Shown here one piece after another: positions 8,109-17,499 of a stretch of 42,195 nt of DNA. Source of the DNA: CAWUIH01 sp963922495 (GTDB taxonomy: Bacteria > Pseudomonadota > Gammaproteobacteria > Coxiellales > Coxiellaceae). The stretch covers positions 1-42,195 of the forward strand of contig CAWUIH010000009.1 of NCBI GenBank assembly GCA_963922495.1, in the 5' to 3' direction. The notes under the pieces are model-generated. The model was given only the letters and a program-made list of their open reading frames with translations. It was not told the DNA's origin and searched no databases. A program made the position numbers and the translations under genes. How positions within the stretch are numbered: the stretch's first letter is position 1; each line of letters opens with the position of its first letter.

Positions 8109-9293
8109 ATGACGAGTACGCACCTATTCACTTCTGAGTCCGTTTCTGAGGGACACCCAGACAAATTAGCAGATCAAATTTCTGATGCCATTCTTGACAC
8201 ACTGATTCAAAAAGATCCACACAGTCGCGTAGCTTGTGAAGCAGTGGTGAAATCAGGCATGGTATTTCTAGCCGGTGAAATCTCGACCTCGGCCTGGGCT
8301 GATGTCGAACAGATCGTTCGCAATACTGTTCTCGATATCGGCTATAACAGTCCTGAATTAGGGTTTGATGGCGAAACCTGTGCTGTAGTATCAGCTATCG
8401 GCAAACAATCCGTTGATATTGCCATGGGAGTAGACAAACGTGAAGATCAAGAGTTAGGCGCTGGTGATCAGGGTTTGATGTTTGGCTATGCCTCTCATGA
8501 AACGGATGTGTATATGCCTGCACCAATTACTTACGCACACCGCTTAATGCAGCGTCAATCACAACTTCGTCGTGAAGGTGTGCTGACATGGCTACGTCCC
8601 GATGCTAAATCACAAGTGACTTTGCGCTATGAAAACGGTAAACCCGTCGCAGTCGATTGTGTTGTCATCTCAACACAACATGCACCCCATATTAACAACG
8701 AAGAATTACGAGAGGCAGTCATCGATGAGATCATCAAGCCGGTAATGCCAGAGAGCTGGATGACCAACACAACACGTATTTTAGTTAATCCCACTGGGCG
8801 CTGTGTCATCGGTGGTCCAGTGGGCGATTGTGGATTAACTGGGCGAAAAATTATTGTAGATACTTACGGCGGTATGGCTCGCCACGGAGGGGGTTGTTTT
8901 TCGGGTAAAGATCCCTCTAAAGTAGATCGTAGTGGTGCTTATATGGCGCGTTATGTTGCTAAAAACTTAGTGGCTGCCGGTTTAGCCGATCGTTGCGAAG
9001 TGCAAATTTCTTACGCCATTGGAATTGCCGAACCCACCTCTATCAGTGTCGAAACCTTCGGCACGGGCCAACTAAGTGAGAAACGCTTGATCGACATTAT
9101 CAAAAATTGCTTTGACTTGCGTCCTGCCAGCATTATTAAGCAGCTGAACTTACTACGCCCCATCTACAAAATGACTGCCGCTTACGGACACTTTGGACGC
9201 AAAGAGCACGAATTTACTTGGGAACATTTAGATAAAGTTGAGGAGCTGCGAGACGCGAGCAACCTCATTAATGCGGAATTATCACGAGATTAG
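8109..9293 (+). CDS. metK: S-adenosylmethionine synthetase
   Basis: A 394-residue MetK making SAM from methionine and ATP in the cytoplasm. Motifs are GHPDK (15-19) near the start, the ATP-binding GAGDQGLMFGYA (117-128), and the Gly-rich phosphate loop GGGCFSGKDPSKVD (260-273). Length is slightly above the E. coli protein and the frame is intact. The ATG has only a weak ribosome site. ahcY follows after 5 bases, so the operon makes SAM and recycles the product of its use. I looked for a SAM riboswitch in the 148 bases upstream and saw none. Confidence 0.97.
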   Translation: MTSTHLFTSESVSEGHPDKLADQISDAILDTLIQKDPHSRVACEAVVKSGMVFLAGEISTSAWADVEQIVRNTVLDIGYNSPELGFDGETCAVVSAIGKQSVDIAMGVDKREDQELGAGDQGLMFGYASHETDVYMPAPITYAHRLMQRQSQLRREGVLTWLRPDAKSQVTLRYENGKPVAVDCVVISTQHAPHINNEELREAVIDEIIKPVMPESWMTNTTRILVNPTGRCVIGGPVGDCGLTGRKIIVDTYGGMARHGGGCFSGKDPSKVDRSGAYMARYVAKNLVAAGLADRCEVQISYAIGIAEPTSISVETFGTGQLSEKRLIDIIKNCFDLRPASIIKQLNLLRPIYKMTAAYGHFGRKEHEFTWEHLDKVEELRDASNLINAELSRD

Positions 9294-9298
9294 AAATT

Positions 9299-10603
9299 AT
9301 GAACAATACGATCACAACACAAGATTACAAGATTGCCGACATTCAACTCGCTGAATGGGGCCGCAAAGAGATTAAAATTGCTGAAACTGAAATGCCAGGC
9401 TTGATGGCCCTGCGTGCCAAATATGCTGCTAGTCAACCACTAAAGGGCGCACGCATCGCTGGATGTATTCATATGACAATTCAAACTGCGGTACTGATCG
9501 AAACACTCGTCGATCTTGGTGCCGAAGTGCGCTGGTCTTCATGCAATATTTATTCCACCCAAGATCATGCGGCCGCAGCGATAGCGCAAGCAGGTATCCC
9601 AGTATTTGCCTGGAAAGGTGAAACCGATGAAGAATATATCCAATGTATTGAGGAAACTCTGAATGGTCCTGATGATTGGAAACCCAATATGCTATTGGAT
9701 GACGGTGGCGACCTCACAGAAATTGTACTCAACAAATATCCTGAACTATGTAAGCAAATTCGTGGGGTCTCTGAAGAAACCACCACAGGTATCCATCGCT
9801 TAACGGGTTTGGCGAAAAAAGGTGCGTTGCGATTTCCAGCTATCAATGTCAACGATTCTGTTACCAAATCTAAGTTCGACAACTTATACGGCTGCCGCGA
9901 GTCACTGGTCGACGCGATTAAACGTGCCACCGACACTATGATTGCTGGTAAACGTGCTCTTGTTTGCGGTTATGGTGATGTCGGTAAAGGCAGTGCCCAT
10001 GCACTGCGTTCACTAGGCGCCACAGTATATATCACCGAAACCGACCCCATTTGTGCGCTCCAAGCTGCAATGGAGGGTTATCGTGTCGTATTAGTTGAAG
10101 ATGCCGTGCAAGAAATTGATATATTCGTTACCGCTACTGGAAATTTCGGCGTCATCACTCACGACCACATGATGGCAATGAAAAACGAAGCAATCGTGTG
10201 TAATATTGGTCATTTTGACAACGAAATTGATGTTGCTTCATTAGAAAATTATCAATGGGAGAATATCAAGCCTCAAGTAGATCAAGTCATTTTCCCTAAT
10301 GGTAAACGCATTACGCTGCTTGCTCGTGGGCGTTTAGTTAATCTCGGCTGCGCCACAGGCCATCCCAGTTTTGTAATGTCCAACTCCTTTACTAATCAAA
10401 CGTTAGCTCAGATGGAGCTATGGCAAAATCATCAAAATTACGAAAATAAAGTCTATACTTTACCGAAAAAACTTGATGAAGAAGTCGCGCGACTTCATCT
10501 GGAACGCGTCGGCGCTAAGTTAACAACCTTAACTCCTGAGCAAGCAAGTTACATCCATGTGACTGTCAAAGGACCGTTCAAACCCGAGCATTATCGTTAT
10601 TAG
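9299..10603 (+). CDS. ahcY: Adenosylhomocysteinase
   Basis: A 434-residue NAD-dependent S-adenosylhomocysteine hydrolase that splits SAH into adenosine and homocysteine, relieving product inhibition of methyltransferases. Substrate-site blocks CNIYSTQDH (82-90) and SEETTTG (158-164), the Rossmann motif GYGDVGKG (224-231) and the C-terminal KPEHYRY, which reaches into the neighbouring subunit's NAD site, are all present. It begins 5 bases after metK. Together with the beta-synthase and gamma-lyase genes upstream, the homocysteine produced can flow to cysteine. No SAH riboswitch is apparent, as expected for a gene read from metK. Confidence 0.97.
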   Translation: MNNTITTQDYKIADIQLAEWGRKEIKIAETEMPGLMALRAKYAASQPLKGARIAGCIHMTIQTAVLIETLVDLGAEVRWSSCNIYSTQDHAAAAIAQAGIPVFAWKGETDEEYIQCIEETLNGPDDWKPNMLLDDGGDLTEIVLNKYPELCKQIRGVSEETTTGIHRLTGLAKKGALRFPAINVNDSVTKSKFDNLYGCRESLVDAIKRATDTMIAGKRALVCGYGDVGKGSAHALRSLGATVYITETDPICALQAAMEGYRVVLVEDAVQEIDIFVTATGNFGVITHDHMMAMKNEAIVCNIGHFDNEIDVASLENYQWENIKPQVDQVIFPNGKRITLLARGRLVNLGCATGHPSFVMSNSFTNQTLAQMELWQNHQNYENKVYTLPKKLDEEVARLHLERVGAKLTTLTPEQASYIHVTVKGPFKPEHYRY

Positions 10604-10929
10604 GCTCAAAACAACACAACCAATTTTTTACTGAAGCACTGTTATAAAAAGCTGAATTGTTCCTTAATCATGAGACGCAGTGCCTGCCTCAATATTCAAC
10701 GCCACATTTGCGTCGGTTATATCCGAATTTTGGGTTAAATGATGGCGATAACGCTCTTGAATCATCCTAGAAAAAACGGTTTAGGGCAATTAAATCCTGC
10801 AATCGATTGATTGAGATCGCGTAATGAAAATTATCACAGTCACCTTTTTAGTGATGAGATGCATTTTTATATGGCGAGAAACATCAAGGTGGTACGCCAA
10901 AAATCGTAATCCAACTGCTGTTTCTAAAT
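10604..10929. other. Intergenic gap, no supported gene
   Basis: About 325 bases between convergent ahcY and the permease gene. A 33-codon minus-strand frame beginning MIQERYRHHLTQN (about 10665-10766) has coding-like composition, but it matches no family I know and has no ribosome site. No terminator with a GC stem and U tract is visible on either strand. Confidence 0.4.
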
Positions 10930-12345
10930 CTAATCTGATTTCACATCGCGATGTTGAGACCACGATGATTTACGACAGGCATAAATAACAAACGGCGCAA
11001 CACAAAAAGTGATGATTGCCAACGCCACTATAATGCTATAAATCATCGGCGCGGATACCGCAAGCTTAGCCGGTGGTACAAAAGCTAATACTATAGCAAA
11101 AAAAGACGCAAGCACACCGATGCCTGCAATGAACCATAACCCAACTTTTCCACCCGGTATTGCATAAGGACGTTTTATGTGAGGCGCCTTAAATCGCAAT
11201 CGAATGATGGAAATAAACATTATAAAATACATAATTAAATAAAGCGCTGCAGATATTGCTGAGAGTAAAATAAATGCGACATCCACATTTTTCAAGATTA
11301 AATAAAGCGAAGCTAATACTGTCACAACAATAGCCTGTATTATCAGAATATTAATTTGAATATTGTGGCGATTCGTGTGCGCCAAAAACGGAGGAATTTC
11401 GCCATTTTTGGCAGTCGCCAATAACCCTTTACTGGGACCGACAACCCAGGCCAACACACTCGCCAAAACGCCAAATGTGACACAGGCACTCACCACATAA
11501 ATTAACCACTGGCAGTGAAAGAAGACAAGCGCCCTTTGGAAAGCTTGCATCGTACCCGCGAGTAAATTGAGGTCAGATACCGGAACGATAGTAAATACTG
11601 CAAATGATCCCAATAAAAAAGTTATCACAATAATCGCTGCTGGATATAGAATCGCTCTGGGGTATTGCCTGTGCGGGTTGGTCAATTCGACAACATGCAC
11701 GGCACCCACTTCCATGCCTGCAAACAACAATACGATATCAGCCAAAAAGGCCACTTGATTTAATTGCGAAAAATTGGGGAAAAATAGTTTATGTGACACC
11801 AGCAAAGCTGACTGAGGATGGCCTAATACCCAAAAAAAACCCAATACAATTAATAATATTGCGGGTGCGAAAGTGCCCAAAATCACACCCCAAGTTGCAA
11901 TTCGTGAAATAAATTTAAGGCCAAAAGAACAAATAATAACAGCCACCCAATAAATTATAACGATCATAAAAAATTGATAATAATTATTAGTTGCCAATGA
12001 AGGCCTATTTAATAGATATGCTAGACTCGCTGCTGCAAAGCCTAAAATCCCCGGATACCAGAATAAATTCTGCGTCCATTGCAGCCAAACTGCACACAAA
12101 CCCAAGCGCGCCCCAAACGCCTCTTTGACCCAATGGTTGACTCCTCCAGGACCCGGCCAAGTAGTTGCAAATTCCGCAGCCACAAAAGATACCGGCAGTA
12201 AAAATAAAATCGCAGCAAACAGACAGTAAAAAATCATTTCATAGCCTGTAGCCGCCAGTAATGGGAATGCACGAAGACTCAAAACGGTGGCTACGTTAAG
12301 CATGGCTAGGCTAAAAGTTGTCAGGTGTTTAGGGGGTGCTTGCAT
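10930..12345 (-). CDS. APC-family amino acid permease, GadC-type
   Basis: A 12-helix amino-acid/polyamine/organocation permease (471 residues from the ATG at 12345; a TTG at 12360 would add five). The N-terminus (LTTFSLAMLNVATVLSLR) and the WPGPGGVNHWVKEAFG loop resemble the glutamate:GABA antiporter group, typically exchangers that import an amino acid and export a decarboxylation product or amine. The segment GPSKGLLATAKNGEIPPFLAHTNR between helices 8 and 9 is also typical of that group. No decarboxylase gene is adjacent, so the substrate cannot be assigned. Neither start has a good ribosome site. It converges on ahcY. Confidence 0.88.
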   Translation of the reverse strand: MQAPPKHLTTFSLAMLNVATVLSLRAFPLLAATGYEMIFYCLFAAILFLLPVSFVAAEFATTWPGPGGVNHWVKEAFGARLGLCAVWLQWTQNLFWYPGILGFAAASLAYLLNRPSLATNNYYQFFMIVIIYWVAVIICSFGLKFISRIATWGVILGTFAPAILLIVLGFFWVLGHPQSALLVSHKLFFPNFSQLNQVAFLADIVLLFAGMEVGAVHVVELTNPHRQYPRAILYPAAIIVITFLLGSFAVFTIVPVSDLNLLAGTMQAFQRALVFFHCQWLIYVVSACVTFGVLASVLAWVVGPSKGLLATAKNGEIPPFLAHTNRHNIQINILIIQAIVVTVLASLYLILKNVDVAFILLSAISAALYLIMYFIMFISIIRLRFKAPHIKRPYAIPGGKVGLWFIAGIGVLASFFAIVLAFVPPAKLAVSAPMIYSIIVALAIITFCVAPFVIYACRKSSWSQHRDVKSD

Positions 12346-12509
12346 CAAATCTATTTTCAAAGGCTATACATTTTCAAAGTCATTGTACTCAAAAACAGAC
12401 CTGGTTTCACTATACAGAAGAAGTTGATGCCGTGCTCTTCTGAGCACAATGCAAGTCGAATATAAGACCACAACCTAATAATAATTCTAGAAATGAAAAG
12501 GGGGCGGCA

Positions 12510-13184
12510 ATGTATTCAAATATGAACAAATATGCTACAATTTTTGAGATGAAAAAAGTATCGGCAAGAACACTAGTCTATTGTATTACATTGATACTTA
12601 TATTATTGCTTTCATTCTACATTGTAATCAACTTATGTAACAACAATTATCATAACGTTCTTCCTAAACAAGTTTACCGCAGCGCCCAACTTAATCAGTC
12701 AACACTATTATCGTACATTAAGCGCGACAAAATACGAACAATTATTAACTTGCGAGGCAAAAATCCAAATGCTTCGTGGTATCAAAATGAAATAGCTGCT
12801 GCCAAAAAGGCCGATATTCAACACGATGATATTACCCTTTCTGCTCACCAACTGCCATCTGACACACAACTTAAGCGGCTCGTTCAATTAATTGAAACTG
12901 CAAAAAAACCATTGCTAATACATTGTCGCCGTGGCGCTGATCGCTCAGGACTTGCTGCTGCCATCAGTGTCATACTTTCTGGAGATAAATCCGTTGATGA
13001 CTTGGAAGACCAAATTTCTTGGCATTATAACGCAATTTCCCCAACTACAGTGGGATACCAAGTCTTTCAAAATTATTTTCTATGGATAAAAAAATATCAC
13101 AAAGACTTTGGCAAAACCAGCTTTATCCAATGGGTTAATTCAACACCCAAACTAATAGCACACCAAGGATGGTACCTCACATAA
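12510..13184 (+). CDS. Membrane-anchored dual-specificity/tyrosine phosphatase-like protein
   Basis: A 224-residue protein with one N-terminal membrane helix (about 21-42) followed by a compact phosphatase domain. The active-site loop HCRRGADRSG (138-147) fits the CX5R signature with C139 and R145, and the VYRSAQLNQSTL plus IRTIINLRG lead-in is typical of the DSP/PTP-like fold. The residues before the helix are Lys/Arg-rich and those after it are not, so by the positive-inside rule the catalytic domain should face the periplasm. The start at 12510 has an AAAAGGGGG ribosome site; internal ATGs at 12522 and 12549 would shorten the tail before the helix. It is monocistronic. Substrate (phosphoprotein, phosphoinositide or other) unknown. 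Confidence 0.82.
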   Translation: MYSNMNKYATIFEMKKVSARTLVYCITLILILLLSFYIVINLCNNNYHNVLPKQVYRSAQLNQSTLLSYIKRDKIRTIINLRGKNPNASWYQNEIAAAKKADIQHDDITLSAHQLPSDTQLKRLVQLIETAKKPLLIHCRRGADRSGLAAAISVILSGDKSVDDLEDQISWHYNAISPTTVGYQVFQNYFLWIKKYHKDFGKTSFIQWVNSTPKLIAHQGWYLT

Positions 13185-13322
13185 TTTAATCTAAGCTATA
13201 ACAGTATTAAGCAATTGGTGACTTGGTCATTTAAGGAATTCCAACCTATTTTATAAAGATTAATTGTCAAATTCTTTTTTCTTAAATAACGTAAGCATCT
13301 GACAATTTATACAGGGGTTTTT

Positions 13323-13925
13323 TCAATTAATAACAATCTCCCAAAATCCAGAAATTCCAGATAGGCCATAGCCACCGTGAGCTTTGGCCGTAGCCAGATG
13401 GTTTTCATTAACGCCACCGAGAGCAAATACTGGTATTGTAGTTTCTTGAATCATCGCGCTAAAGTCCCTCCAGCCCAAGTAAGGAGCACTGGGGTGTGAG
13501 CGTGTTGGTAATACTGGAGAAAGCATCACAAAATCAGCTCCTATTTTCTCAGCATGGTGTAATTCTAATACATTATGACAGGCAGCAGAGACAAATTTTG
13601 AGTGATTTAATGGTCTTTTTTGTTGGCTTAATAAAGTGTGGCTATTAAGGTGAATACCATCAGCATCAATCTCGCGCACAATTTTTATTGAACGATTAAG
13701 CAAGATAATTGCGCCAAATTGGCGACCTAATTTAACAGCCTCATTAGCTAATACAGCATATGCAGCGTTGTCAAGATTTTTTGCCCTTATTTGAAATAGT
13801 CTTAATCCTCTGTTTAGTAGTAGTTCCAACCTGAGAAGAAATTGCTTAGTAGTCATCGCATGGCAATGCGTGATGACGTTAATCTGTGGTAATTTTTTTT
13901 TAAAATTACTATTACTTGGATCCAT
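13323..13925 (-). CDS. Free-standing ThiE/TenI-like domain protein (MutT C-terminal type)
   Basis: A 200-residue TIM-barrel protein resembling thiamine-phosphate synthase. Landmarks are LFQIRAKNL, ADGIHLNSH, SAACHN, DFVMLSPVLPTRSHP, LGWRDF and FALGGVNENHL. The combination SPVLPTxSHPxAPxLGW is closer to the ThiE-like domain fused to the C-terminus of some MutT (8-oxo-dGTPase) proteins than to genuine ThiE, whose PTxTK loop is altered here. No Nudix domain is attached and no other thi gene lies nearby, so thiamine synthesis should not be assumed. It follows the GhrA-like gene by 15 bases and ends the minus-strand run. Function uncertain. Confidence 0.75.
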   Translation of the reverse strand: MDPSNSNFKKKLPQINVITHCHAMTTKQFLLRLELLLNRGLRLFQIRAKNLDNAAYAVLANEAVKLGRQFGAIILLNRSIKIVREIDADGIHLNSHTLLSQQKRPLNHSKFVSAACHNVLELHHAEKIGADFVMLSPVLPTRSHPSAPYLGWRDFSAMIQETTIPVFALGGVNENHLATAKAHGGYGLSGISGFWEIVIN

Positions 13926-13940
13926 CGCTCAAGCACTCTT

Positions 13941-14897
13941 TTAATAACCGCGTTCGACCTTAACGCGATTAATTAATTTTTGGCCATGCTTGATGCGCTG
14001 GTAATTTTCATAAAACTGTTGCGCCGCCGTGACTGGATTAGTGACTGCGGCAATATGGGGTGTCACGGTAATATTAGGATGCGCCCAAAACGGATGCTCC
14101 GGGGGTAAAGGTTCTTGGCTAAATACATCTAAACAAGCTCCCGACAACTGACCTTGTTCCATTGCAGCTAGTAAATCTTGCTCTTGTACATGCCGACCTC
14201 TGGCCATATTAATAAGATACGCACCACGTGGCATTTTAGCAAACGCTTTGCGGTTAAGGATTTGCCTAGTTGCCGGAGTCAATGGCAACAAGCAAATAAC
14301 GATATTCACCTGTTGAAGAAATCTGTCAAACCCATCCACACCGCAATAGCAATGCACACCGTCAATTTGTTTTTGTGATTTAGACCAACCAATAGTCTTA
14401 AGCTGCAACCGAGCTAATTCTTTGGCAACGAAACCACCGAGATATCCAAGTCCCATCACCCCTATGGTTTTGTCACGATACGAGGTGGGATGTTGTTGCT
14501 GCCATTGACATTGCAATTGCGATTCACGCCAATCAGGAAACCGCCGAACATAGTTCATGGTGGCCGTGACTGCATAATGCATCATATCTATAGCCATGTA
14601 AGGGTCGACTATACGTGTGATAGGAACATTTTTCGGGAGACTGGTGTCTGCAAAAATGTGGTCAACACCTGCGCCGACAGAAAAAATTCCCTTAAGGTTA
14701 CTAAATTTATTAAGTTCGCCTAAGGGATAGTGCCAAACAATAGCACACTCGACATTATCTGGATTTGTAATTTCTGGCCAAACTTCCACGGTAATACTGC
14801 TGTCAATCTTCAACAATGCCTGAGCAATACCTTCTATCCAGTAGCTAAGTTTTTTAGTTTCTTCAACCGTTCTACCACAAAGTAACGCAACACTCAT
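13941..14897 (-). CDS. ghrA: Glyoxylate/hydroxypyruvate reductase A-like D-2-hydroxyacid dehydrogenase
   Basis: A 318-residue NAD(P)-dependent 2-hydroxyacid dehydrogenase closest to GhrA, which reduces glyoxylate and hydroxypyruvate. The N-terminal half is the divergent GhrA type (AIVWHYPLG, GAGVDHI). The Rossmann motif is GLGYLG (149-154). The catalytic residues are Arg in NMARGRHV (R233), Glu in QEPLP (E262) and His in TPHIAA (H281). Length matches the family (about 312). It lies 23 bases downstream of trpS in a minus-strand run that also holds a mannitol-dehydrogenase-type enzyme, hinting at sugar-acid or hydroxyacid metabolism. The substrate is inferred by similarity. Confidence 0.87.
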   Translation of the reverse strand: MSVALLCGRTVEETKKLSYWIEGIAQALLKIDSSITVEVWPEITNPDNVECAIVWHYPLGELNKFSNLKGIFSVGAGVDHIFADTSLPKNVPITRIVDPYMAIDMMHYAVTATMNYVRRFPDWRESQLQCQWQQQHPTSYRDKTIGVMGLGYLGGFVAKELARLQLKTIGWSKSQKQIDGVHCYCGVDGFDRFLQQVNIVICLLPLTPATRQILNRKAFAKMPRGAYLINMARGRHVQEQDLLAAMEQGQLSGACLDVFSQEPLPPEHPFWAHPNITVTPHIAAVTNPVTAAQQFYENYQRIKHGQKLINRVKVERGY

Positions 14898-14920
14898 TTT
14901 TATTTTCCAGTTTCTAATTT

Positions 14921-15979
14921 TTAGTAAAACTGATGTATAGTTTCTTTTACGGAACGCAAGGTTTTTTCAGCAATTTGGTTGGCTTTATCAGCACCTTGTT
15001 TCAAAATAAGCTGTAGTTGTGCTGGATCATCTTGAAACTGTTGGCGACGCCGCTGAATAGGTTTTAATAAATTCACTATCACCTCAACTAATTGTCGCTT
15101 GCATTCAACGTCACCAATTTTCCCTTCACAATATCGTTGTTTGGCCTGCTCAACCCATTGCTTATCTTCGTTAAATGCATTATGAAAAATCCATAATGGA
15201 TTATTTTCAACTTCCCCAGGGTCAGTGGCGCGCAAGCGTCTAGGGTCTGTATACATCCCCATGATTTTTTTCTTGACCACATCAGGTGGGTCACTGAGCA
15301 AAATAGAATTATTCAATGACTTACTCATTTTTAATAAACGACCGTCTTTTCCAGGCGCCCCGGTTCCAACCAAACGCTTAACACGTCCCATCTTGGCAGT
15401 CGGTAATGCAAACTGTCCACCGGCAGCAATTTGATTTTCATCCTCAACCTGTGGATCGACCCCGCAATACAACTGATTGAATCGCCTTGCAACCTCGCGT
15501 GTTAATTCAATCAGCGGAATTTGATCTTCACCAACCGGTATAACGTCAGCACTAAAAGTCAAAATATCTGCGACTTGCATAATGGGATACATTAAAAAAC
15601 CCATCGAATAGTTATCGCCTAAACCTTTGTCTCGAATTTCAGATTTGATGGTTGGGTTACGCATCAAACGAGGAAATGGAATTAACATACTGAACAAATT
15701 TGCTAGTTCAAAAATAGCGGGAACCTCTGATTCTACAAAAACTGTTGCTTTATCAGGATCGATACCCGCTGCAAAATAATCAGTGACAATATCTAAAGTA
15801 TTTTGACGTATTTGCTGCGGGCTTTCTACCCGTGTTGTAAATGCGTGAGCATTTGCGACAAAATAAAAACAATCGTATTCATCTTGTAATTGAATTCGGT
15901 TTTCTAATGAGCCAACCCAATGACCTAAATGCAATTTCCCAGTTGGAGTATCGCCCGTCAATAGCCGTTTCTTTTCCAA
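14921..15979 (-). CDS. trpS: Tryptophan--tRNA ligase
   Basis: A class I aminoacyl-tRNA synthetase (352 residues) charging tRNA-Trp. The HIGH-type signature is PTGKLHLGH ending at about residue 20, and the KMSKS loop is present intact (LLKMSKSLNNS). The frame is open to 16030, but bacterial TrpS proteins begin only a few residues before the RLLTGDTPTG block. I therefore prefer the TTG at 15979, which has AAAGG 10 bases upstream; the alternative TTG at 16030 would overlap the preceding stop. No ATG is available at the expected place. Position inside a sugar-enzyme operon is unusual but needs no functional link. Confidence 0.93.
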   Translation of the reverse strand: MEKKRLLTGDTPTGKLHLGHWVGSLENRIQLQDEYDCFYFVANAHAFTTRVESPQQIRQNTLDIVTDYFAAGIDPDKATVFVESEVPAIFELANLFSMLIPFPRLMRNPTIKSEIRDKGLGDNYSMGFLMYPIMQVADILTFSADVIPVGEDQIPLIELTREVARRFNQLYCGVDPQVEDENQIAAGGQFALPTAKMGRVKRLVGTGAPGKDGRLLKMSKSLNNSILLSDPPDVVKKKIMGMYTDPRRLRATDPGEVENNPLWIFHNAFNEDKQWVEQAKQRYCEGKIGDVECKRQLVEVIVNLLKPIQRRRQQFQDDPAQLQLILKQGADKANQIAEKTLRSVKETIHQFY

Positions 15980-16026
15980 TTTGATAAAACCTTTAATATT
16001 TTGATTAAATAGTCTTGAGCTTAGAA

Positions 16027-17499
16027 TCAATTCACATCTAACGCTTGAGATAACGCTTTTTTTATACCATTATTTTTAATCGCTTCAAAGTGTTTCACGA
16101 AACACTCGACGAACCCCTCTGATTGAGACAAAGAGCCAAAAATTGCTGTGTCTTTTAAAAAAGTAGCAGGACTTTCTATTGCATTGGCTGCCATTTTCAC
16201 TATTTTTTCGGCATTGAGATCTTGCAATTCTTTAATAGAATCCTGACCCAGGGCATATCGTTGCAAATAATGTGCCCAACTTGCAATGGTAAACGTACTA
16301 AAATGATAATTACCACCGTTAGCAACATTGTCTATGCAAGTAGGCAGCAAGAAGCTAATCATTTTATCGCTGGTAAAGGAAATGATACGTTCAAGCTTGT
16401 CAGCTATCGCTTGGTTTGAAAATCGTTTAATCAGTTGTGGTTGATACGCTTCCAATACCATACCTGGCATGGACACCAACGTTGGAGCAGCTTCCTCAGC
16501 CATGAAGCGCTGTACAATTTTTTTAATCAATGGGTCATGAATCGCCGCATCGACGTACTCGTAACCCATCAAAGCGCCAGACAATGCCAATACAGTATGA
16601 CTGGCATTAAGTAAACGTAATTTGATATTTTCATAGGGTTCTATATTGGATACAAATTGCGCACCCGCCAATTCCCACAACGGCCTTGAAGCCAGAAAAT
16701 GGTCTTCGATAATCCATTGAACAAAATCTTCAGACACCACTGGAGCTTCATCAATAATGCCCTGCGACTGGCAATAGCGTTTATCTTCTACGGTAGCATT
16801 GATGGTGATTCGATCTACCATCGAATCAGGAAATGCTAGCTCTTCAGCAAACCAACCTGAAGAAACACCAACCACGTCACTAGCTTCCAGAAATGCCTTA
16901 AATGCAGTTTGAAATTTCTTACCGTTTGATGGAATGTTGTCACAACTTAACAGAGTTATGGGCTGACTTGAAGATATTTCTCGTTGTTTGAGTGCTTCAC
17001 GCAGCAACCCATAAATGGTCTTTGGCGATGTGTCATTTTTCAAGTCATGCTGTAAGCTAGGATTTTCAAAATCTAATTCGCCCGTTCGCTGATTAATAAA
17101 ATAACCACCCTCAGTGACCGTCAGTGTAATTAAGGTAGTTGCTGGGTCAGCTATTTTGTTGATGATTTTTTTATAGTCTTCATAGGTATGTAAAATTTCA
17201 TACAACGCACCAATAATTTGGAATTGACTGGTAGTGGCAGAGCGCATTCTGAGGCTATAAAGATTATTTTGTTTTTTTAATGCTATATGGCGCTCTATAT
17301 CTCCTGGCAATAGACCAATTGCAGTAATACCCCAACGGGAATCTTGATTCAGATTCATGGTATTTTGAGTATAAAATGCTTGATGTGAACGGTGAAAATT
17401 ACTTAAGCCAATATGGCATATTTTAGATTGTGTAGGCTGCAAAGGTGGAGTAGCTATTTTTTTTTTCGTTAAATTTTGAGCATTTAACCTGACGGACAT
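16027..17499 (-). CDS. Mannitol dehydrogenase-family oxidoreductase (polyol or fructuronate type)
   Basis: A 490-residue long-chain secondary alcohol dehydrogenase of the mannitol dehydrogenase/UxuB family. Family landmarks in order are ICHIGLSNFHRSHQAFYTQ (NAD-binding region), LLSCDNIPSNG, FPDSMVDRIT, SEDFVQWIIEDHF, and ENIKLRLLNASHTVLALSG carrying the catalytic Lys and Asn/His residues. Possible substrates are mannitol/fructose, arabinitol/xylulose or mannonate/fructuronate; the sequence does not decide. Its start overlaps the end of a SemiSWEET-like sugar carrier by 16 bases, and trpS follows directly. The coupling to a sugar carrier suggests uptake plus oxidation or reduction of one sugar. 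Confidence 0.88.
   Translation of the reverse strand: MSVRLNAQNLTKKKIATPPLQPTQSKICHIGLSNFHRSHQAFYTQNTMNLNQDSRWGITAIGLLPGDIERHIALKKQNNLYSLRMRSATTSQFQIIGALYEILHTYEDYKKIINKIADPATTLITLTVTEGGYFINQRTGELDFENPSLQHDLKNDTSPKTIYGLLREALKQREISSSQPITLLSCDNIPSNGKKFQTAFKAFLEASDVVGVSSGWFAEELAFPDSMVDRITINATVEDKRYCQSQGIIDEAPVVSEDFVQWIIEDHFLASRPLWELAGAQFVSNIEPYENIKLRLLNASHTVLALSGALMGYEYVDAAIHDPLIKKIVQRFMAEEAAPTLVSMPGMVLEAYQPQLIKRFSNQAIADKLERIISFTSDKMISFLLPTCIDNVANGGNYHFSTFTIASWAHYLQRYALGQDSIKELQDLNAEKIVKMAANAIESPATFLKDTAIFGSLSQSEGFVECFVKHFEAIKNNGIKKALSQALDVN

Noticed and set aside
10665..10766. 33-codon minus-strand frame between ahcY and the permease
   Set aside because: No ribosome site and no family resemblance; too short to support as a gene.
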